Shown: piece after piece, positions 1 to 64,000 of the stretch | How the letters are laid out: every line of letters starts with the position of its first letter | Position numbering within the stretch: position 1 is the first letter of the stretch | Assembly (NCBI GenBank): GCA_020086605.1 | Contig: JACBWW010000017.1 | Coordinates: 6,469,877 to 6,533,876 of the forward strand | DNA from: Lanius collurio | Taxonomy: Eukaryota; Chordata; Aves; Passeriformes; Laniidae | Length of the DNA: 64,000 bases | Reading direction: 5' to 3' | Notes under the pieces: generated by a model | Told to the model about the DNA's origin: nothing | Database searches by the model: none | The model's input: only the letters and a program-made list of their open reading frames with translations | Position numbers and translations under genes: made by a program

Positions 1-884
1 GTGGATATGGTGTTCATCATCTGAAAGACCAGTTTCCAGGCAGCAATGCCTCACTGGTCTGCTTCAAGAACAGACTACATCTAAGATGCAGAATGAAAGC
101 AGCAGGAAGGACTGCTTAATGTAAATTAAAAGGTTCAGCCCTCATGCCATGCCTGGCACTCATGTGGAGAGAACCAAAATGATAAAGGAAAAAAAAAATT
201 AAGGCAGTTTACAAAGGGAAGCTGACTTCTAACACCTCAAAGTTAGGGAACTTCTCAAAAACACAAACACAAGGGAAGGCAGCTCTCCCTCCTGTGGGTT
301 AAGACTCCGCTTGCTTTCTTAGGTGCAAGCATTCAAACCAGCAGTTTTAAAACACACAGCCAAAGAGAAGCAGATTTCTCAGCACTCCAGGTGACCCAAA
401 CAACATGTACATTGGTGTTTCCAACAGAAGGAGAAGCAGGTAAGGAACCAAAAAAAAAAAAAAAAATCCGTTCAGTATTAAAACTTGTGCAAAAATAGCA
501 AGTGAAAAAAATGAAACCACATGTAAGCAAACACTTAGGCAAGATCATAAGAGCAGTGGAACCCCCTGCTTCGTACTCAGTAGTATTTTTCTTTAAAGTA
601 AGGCAATAATAAAATGAACATGCAGGCTATGACGTGTTGGGTCTGCATGTTTGAGATGACAGATACAAAAACATGAGAGTTGTTTACAAAAGGTGTAAAC
701 ATCATCGGTAATTTCAGGAAGGTTTGTGATCCTATTAAGGAAAATGTTAAAGCTTCTAGGAAGGGGGCTGTAGTTCAATTCTTTGGCAGTAGTGGTTTTT
801 GTTTTTTTTTTTAGGCTAACAGAAGCATTACGAAATTATGCACATGTGGGTTCTCTGTTGGGAAACATCTCCTGGGACCAATGT
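1..884 (-). other. OXSR1: OXSR1 3' UTR (partial)
   Basis: The region directly follows the stop codon in the terminal exon and has no coding potential. I see no minus-strand AATAAA or ATTAAA (TTTATT or TTTAAT on the plus strand) here, so the transcript probably runs past position 1. That agrees with the long 3' UTR known for mammalian OXSR1. An A17 run at 450-466 would be a U17 tract in the mRNA, and a T10 run lies near 803-812. Extent is inferred. Confidence 0.75.
450..466. repeat. A17 homopolymer in the 3' UTR
   Basis: Seventeen consecutive A on the plus strand read as U17 in the OXSR1 mRNA. Confidence 0.95.
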
Positions 885-57528
<56,644 letters not shown>

Positions 57529-60500
57529 CTGTAGAGAAAAAAAAACATTAGCAGTTGGACACACACAGTGATTATTATTCCTTGGGCACAGAGGTTATCT
57601 TCCTCAAGACACAAAGAGGGTGCAAAGAAGAAGGATACCTAGAAGGTAAATGTAGAAAATCCAGAAATACTCAGGCTGCACCATACAAGAACCAAAAGAT
57701 ACTTTAGGGTGTTATTCCTGCCTGTCTAGAGGAAGAAAAAGTTACCCAAAAAACCCTTGGTAACACCATCAAAGTGGTGGCAACTGAAACATCTGCATGC
57801 AGCTATAATAGAATATTCCCAAAAATTCACACCAGTTTGTGACCTAAGAAGTTCATGCTGACTTCTCCTTTCAGTAAAACACAATGCAACAGATGCTTAA
57901 TCTGTTGAAGACTATCGTTTGGATGAGAAAGGGAAATACTAGCCTCTGGGAAAAAAAGGCCTCTTATTCCTAATGTTTCTTCCCAGCAGGAAAGCAGATG
58001 GTTTAGCTCAATCAGGTTGAAGGCACAAAGGACAGCTGTATCCTTTGTCACACTGAAGAAGAAGGAGATAGATCACTTTGAGATCAGAAAGTAAGTAGCT
58101 ACTACTGATGGAGGACAACACAAAATATGGTGAGATACATAAATTGTTTTTAGTTTTGACTGTGCTTAGTCTTAGTTTTGGTTATGGGTTCAGGTTATGG
58201 GTTGAGGCTTCCCAAGTTATGGAGGGAACACCACCACAGAAACATTGACTGATTTCATTATGCAAGCACAAATCACCAGTTTGGACAGAAAGACTCACAG
58301 TTTCTTGGCTGACCATAGACAAAAGCCATCCACTGAGCCAAGCCTGGCATGCTGGCACCCTGCACCACAGCCTGGCACCAGCTGAGCCCTTGTGCTTCAG
58401 CCAAGCCCCCAACCTGCCAAGCTGCACCCTCCAGCAGCACCCACCCCAGACACTCATCCCATCACAGCCTGAACTTCTGCTCTCAGCTACAACATTCCTT
58501 CACTGGAGGCAGGGAAGGAGAAGAGCACAGGCTCTTCACCCCCTGATCCTCCCCTCCCTCTAAGCACAAGACTTCCCTGGTACTGAAGTACAAGAAAGAG
58601 CTCTGAGAAGAATTCACTCGTGCCTAGGACGCCCCACAAATGCAGCACATTTTCCTCCAACTCCTGTACAAAGCTCTGCTTATGACCGAGTTCAGAGTAA
58701 AGCCACTGCTTCCCCTTGGCAAGGCCTGAGCTGGCAATCACAGTTCCAAAGGAACAGGCTCATGTTGATTTATCCACTTAGCACTGCTTTTCAGGGAGTA
58801 GGTGCATTTGAGGAATCCAAAGCAATTGGTTCCTCTTTCTGCTTCCCCAGGAGAGGCACCAGCTTTCCAGGAAACTTAACAAGCAGATTAAAGAAGAATC
58901 CTTCTAAACAGGAAAGCATATTTGAAGAGTGGGGAATAGGCTATTCATCTTCATGTAGCATAGTCTGACTAAAAAACACTCTGAGAAAATAAATATAGCC
59001 TAAAACAATGTATTCTGCTTACTCTGACAGCTCCAGCTCCCTTCCTTGCAAACTTTCACTTTTTTCAAGTAATTTTTCAAAAAGGAATAAATCAGTAGCT
59101 TTGGAGTTTTCTGTGGCTCTCTGTATTTCTCTCTCTGACAATTAAAATATACTACATGAACACAAGTGGCACCAGAGGAAACCAAGGTGGAAAGCAGCAA
59201 GCAGGACTGGCAATCCATCTCTTCAGCCAGACCTGCCCCAAACCCATCACTCTCAGAAATTATCTAAATGAACTGGTTTTATATTTTCTCAGACTGCTCA
59301 AAATATTTTGAAGCAGCTCCCTGGGACATCAAGATAGTAATATGAGAAATATACACAAACAGTGCATATTTAATATACACCTGTGTATCCTACTGGAGTA
59401 CAGGAGGCAATGAGAGAAAGCCTGGACCAAGTTTACTTAACAACCTAGACCAGGATCAGATTTTTGTCATTTAAGCAGTTCTGTACATCAGAATTTTTCA
59501 GGCATTCCATGACACTTAGTTACCATTTTATTATTTTTGAAAAACTTCCTCTCTCATTCACTGCCCCAATCTGCTCCCTGGGCTGGGAAGTACAGCTAAA
59601 AAAAAAAAAATAGCTCAAGTCTGTCATGTGCACCAAAGCATAAAGAGAGAAAATAAATAATCACAAACCTGATCTGTGCAATTAAACACCTCTGTCAGCC
59701 AATGGATATATAACACAGGCAGATTAATCAATTTCTCATGCAGTGTAGCACAGCTCTGAATAATTAATTGCATCACAGCCCACGATTTTCAGTATTTTTA
59801 CACTATTACCAATCAGAAGGAGCAGCAGCCAGGCAGACTTTCCCTCCCACCCACAAACCCTCACTTCATTTTCAGCAGTTTTCTAGGCTAATCTCACACT
59901 GGCTATATCAAAGCTTGGTTCTTCTTCTCCCCCAAAGAGAATACCAACATCCTGAAGGCTCAACCCATACATTTGCTCTAAGTGATAGCGGCAAATCACA
60001 GGGGCTTTGTGGTTCCTGGCAAAACTGAAACCAAGCCAATTCTGTCATACATCCACCGTCTGCTCCAGCAGTACAAATGCAGGGGCTGAAGGGCTGTAGC
60101 TAAAGCAGGAATCCCACTTAAGGATCACTGGGCAGCTCTCCTCAAAAGTGTCCTTACAGAAGGAGGGGATAAAATGCAGCAACAGCCATTCTGTGTGTAG
60201 GAAGCTCAGCTTTAATACTATTCCCAAAACCTCTGGGAGAGTTTGCTGCTCTTCAAAGACAACAAAGTCATAGCCAGCAAAGGTTTCCTCTTCATACCTC
60301 CCTAATAAGACTGCTATCCCCAGATAACTGAGTTACAACTTCCCGTATTTTCCCCAGCATGAAAACTATATTGGAAGACTGCTAATAAAAATCTCAGCAA
60401 TTTCCACACCTCTGTAATAATTTATTTGGGCTGCTCTATACAAGTTTTAAGGTAGAAAGGTTGCTTTATTCCCTCTCTGCCAACAGCCATGGGTCATTTG

Positions 60501-63500
60501 ATCCAGACCTCCACGCCATCCACAGATGCAGTGGGTGATAAGCAGCCCTTCCATCCAACACCCCTCACACTCCATGGCTTCAGTGATGAGAGACAGCCTT
60601 CCTGCCAATTCCCATAAATTGCACCGCTTTTTGTTTAGCTATGGAGAATGAATTCCCGACAAAAACATGTCTAGACACAGGCAATGGCTTGGAAATGGTT
60701 ACATGCTCACCCTGGGCAAGATATTAAAAATATCTGTATTGTCAAATACCAAAAGCTGGGATTAACTCTAAATGCTTCCATGGCTTCCATTAAGGGTTCT
60801 GACAAATGTTTTCAGTACTTCTATAGGAAATAAAAGAAACATTTCAAGGCTTGCAAAACAGCAATAAAACTGCAGTGAAGTATAATCTAGAATCATAAGC
60901 AGCCTATTAGTCTCCTGTAAGTCAGACATACTTCTGGAGATCTGCTATTTTGGATGAGGGTTTATTTACCCACTGACACACAACTGAAGTTTGAATTAAT
61001 AGGAGCAGTTAAGGCTGTGTTTTAGCTACCAGCTCAAGTTTCTCAATGGTATTTTCTTTTCACATCATCACCTTTTACTCTGTTCATCTGCCCCTGAGGC
61101 TTGCTTCAGAGGCACTTGCTCTCAAATATAGGGACAAAAATTGTGCTTTATTTAGTTTTGCTTCCTACATGTTGACATGAACTCAAGAGATACAGCACAG
61201 CAGCAGAATGCTTTCATGTGGCTACCTGCAACTTCAAAGGAGTCCAGAAAGCAGTCAACATGGCTACCCTGTTTGAAGGCAATCACAACCATAAGAGAGC
61301 TGGGGATGGAAAGCATGGCTGGGGCAGAAATCAAAGCAGGTCAGATGTGATCACCCCTTGAAAATAACAATGCTTCAAGTATGGCTGGTAAAGATCTTAT
61401 ACCATGAGATTTCAGCTGAGAGATAAGGCATTAAATCTGCCCTTCATCCTTTTAAAGCAGGATTTAGAGCTCCAGCCCTACAGGCAGCCATAACCATTCA
61501 TATTTTGCTCCAAGTGGAATTTTAACTGTTTAGCTAAAAGGTTGTAAAATTGACAATAATAATTCATTTGTCTTTTGAGATGGTAACATAACTAAAAATA
61601 GAAAACAAAATCAAACATGTTCTTCTACCAAAACTAATTTGAGAGACATTAATAAGGTGGGGAAAAAGCACAAAATTAGAGATTCTGATTCAACTCTTGG
61701 ATTATCCAGTTCAACTCCTTGCCTCAAGTGGCTACAGGAGCTAAATCGGCATAAGTAAAGAGGGGTTAGATTAGCCCTAGAATAACAGTGGAAAAGAAAC
61801 AATTCTGAAACACTTCATCCATTAAGTAATCTTCAGTGATGGGAACAAAACAGTCCCATGGCAAGTCATTCAGCAGTTGCCCATTTTAACGGCTACTCTT
61901 CAGCCTCAGTCAGTGGTTGTCCCTCTTTCAAAGTCTTCAGCATTAGTGGAAACATACTGAAGGAAGCAGGTGTTTATAAACTGTTGTGGTACAGCAATGC
62001 CTACGTGGCCATTTTTTATTGGTTTCAGCCAAAATGCAAATAGGCAAGTGAAGGCCTCCTCTCACAGATACAAGCAAGTCACCTTTACCCACATCACCAA
62101 CTAACCTATTACTGACCCTTACAGTTGTTCATATCAATAGCCAGTGATTACAGCTCAACAATGCTTTCAATGTGATTAGTACCCACAGACAGCTGCAAAC
62201 TTCAAAGTTCTTTACATGCACCATCTCAGGCTCATCTAGTCCAAGTGAAGGAAGACATTCTACATTCAGGATTTCACCCACCATTAATACTGATGTTAAT
62301 AGTGAACTATACACAAAATAACCACAAAACAAAACTAACCCAAAACCTAAACCAGTCCAGTAATTAAGACTTCTGTTGTTGCTGCATTGATAAACAATAC
62401 AATCAAGTTGTACCCAGCATAGATTAAAGTCTTAAACTGCAATCCCAACACATAACACAGTGAATCAAATAATGATGCAGAAACCACATATCATATATAA
62501 GATTACCTGGCACTGACACTGGGGACTTTTTTTCCCCTGAAGTGAAAAGGTCCTCAGGCCTGGAAATAGAATTATAATGGCAATTCCCATCAGATGACAG
62601 GCATGGATGAAACATCTGTACTACTTCCCCAGCAATCCGCTGCTTTGTTCCCAACAACCTTATAGTCTGGTTAATCCACTTGTAGGAAGTCCTCTGTCAG
62701 ATCAAAGGTAGTTCAATATCCTGTCCAAGTCTTCAAAAGAAGGTGTAAAAACCCTATAAAAAGCAGTTACACAATTATCTGCCCAGAGGGTAGACTTCTG
62801 ACTAAGCCTGGGCAGTTAACAGTTGGCTTATGCTTTAAACCAGGGGAGTTCATAATCCTTTTTTTAAATCCTATCTAATTTAACCTTCTCAACTATAGGT
62901 TGATTTATTTAATCTCATGCAATGTTTGATCTCCATGTTATTGGCAGCAAGTTCCTCAGGTTATTTCCATGAAATTCTAGAGGACATTTCTGTTTAACTG
63001 CAGTTCAACTTGTTCCCTCAGCCTGCTTAACTGCCCTCTGGCCATAGCAGTGAAAGGGTAGTACCCTTCACTTCTTCAGTGCAGGCCTGTCAGGCCCAGT
63101 ACTAATCAGTCTCTGGTGTGGTAAGAATTTGGAATCTCTTTCCAGGAACAGCAACACCACATCCCCCATGCTCTTTCCTGAGCCTGCCTCCTGTTGAATC
63201 ACCTTAGGGAATAAACAGGCAGCATTTTGCCCTAGCTGGGAAAGCCTAATGTGAAATATCCCATAGCTTATGTTTCCCTCTCTGCTGTTCAGCATTCCTG
63301 GTAACTGCTAAGCTGACAATCCATGTCATCTGCTACTCATGGAGAAAAAAGTCTCCATCTGGATGAAAGAAAACTCAGCTTTAATTGCATGAAAATGAAG
63401 CAGAGTTTGTAGGACAGAGGAGGGATTTAAGGCCCTTTAGATCAGTAATTCTTTAAAACAAGAAAACACTTATACAAGAAAAAAGGCTGGAGGCATGGTT

Positions 63501-64000
63501 ATTTTGAGGCAGCTGTTACACCACTGTTTCAAGGATTGGCAACAGCAGCAAAGGAACCAGCATCCCACAATGGAAAAGAGTAAGAGCAAAACACAGCACT
63601 GAATGGTGTGCAGCTGTGACATACAACACATGAACAAGCAGACTGTTTGCAAACCCACACCAGTGTGGTTACTAACTACCATGGGTTGGAAGACAAGTGG
63701 AACTGAATAAATCAAAAAGTCCAAGATCATTTATAGAAAACACTGTATTTGACCACCTCTCCTTACACTCCACTCCCAGTCACACCCCTGAACAAGAATA
63801 AGCTACACTGTACTTCCCTCTCAGCTGAATCCCACAAGAAGTCTAGCAAAGATCTCGGAGCATTCAAAAACGTACAGGGAAAAAGATAAAAATGAAGCAT
63901 GGAAATAAATTCTTGACAAACATCACCTAATTCAGCAGCTGGGTTAGAAAGAGGTACATCTCTGCACAGCATTACTCTTGCTGTCTACATTCTTTACAGC
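57529..64000 (-). other. OXSR1 intron 2 (partial)
   Basis: This is sequence 5' of the first exon found, up to the window edge. It should be intronic, because the coding exon expected upstream (ending in a DELL-like sequence after the catalytic lysine) was not found here on either strand. It has an A13 run at 59598-59610. No CR1 or gene was recognised. Confidence 0.8.
59598..59610. repeat. A13 homopolymer
   Basis: Uninterrupted run of 13 A within the partial intron at the window's high end. Confidence 0.9.

Noticed and set aside
61681..61750. Possible old interspersed repeat (ttatccagttcaactccttg)
   Set aside because: It resembles a degraded retroelement end, but the match is too short to assign a family.
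57529..64000. Search for the upstream OXSR1 exon with the catalytic Lys
   Set aside because: No minus-strand sequence resembling IKRINLEKCQTSMDELL was found, so the exon is placed outside the window.

Overview
This is a vertebrate genomic window, most likely from a bird. It contains several CR1 LINE copies whose 3' ends resemble the avian type, and the coding sequence is close to bird and mammalian orthologues. A crocodilian or turtle cannot be excluded from the DNA alone, because they also carry CR1. Base composition is AT-rich, as expected of intronic DNA.

One gene fills the whole window on the minus strand: OXSR1 (OSR1), a WNK-activated STE20-type serine/threonine kinase that regulates cation-chloride cotransporters. 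I located 16 coding exons between 57528 and 885, all with GT donors, AG acceptors and matching phases. They encode 480 residues plus the stop codon. The human gene has 18 exons, so the two missing 5' exons should lie beyond 64000. They would carry the start codon, the glycine-rich loop and the catalytic lysine. I use human OSR1 numbering, which holds up to about residue 370 (K62 is the first residue seen, D146 is catalytic, D164 is in DFG, T185 is in the T-loop, S325 is in the S-motif). If the missing N-terminus has the human length, the full protein would be about 541 residues against 527 in human. The extra 14 residues lie in an Ala/Pro/Gln-rich linker.

Layout from the gene's 5' to 3' direction (high to low coordinates): partial intron 57529-64000; kinase-domain exons 57420-57528, 46691-46832, 32462-32517, 23203-23312, 19708-19809, 16905-17038 and 15018-15066; regulatory PF1/linker exons 12370-12435, 12011-12133, 7380-7415 and 5577-5753; C-terminal CCT/PF2 docking-domain exons 4055-4131, 3112-3164, 2712-2780, 1785-1849 and 885-959; then 3' UTR from 884 to the window edge.

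The introns hold six recognisable CR1 fragments, short tandem duplications, homopolymer tracts and three clear inverted repeats. I see no second protein gene, tRNA, rRNA, CRISPR array or mobile element other than CR1. The longest non-OXSR1 open frames (up to 195 codons) look like chance. I found no convincing undescribed system. The points most worth checking are the lineage-variable linker made of frame-neutral exons, a Lys next to the WNK-peptide-binding Asp, a 17-bp perfect intronic hairpin, and oppositely oriented CR1 copies flanking exons.
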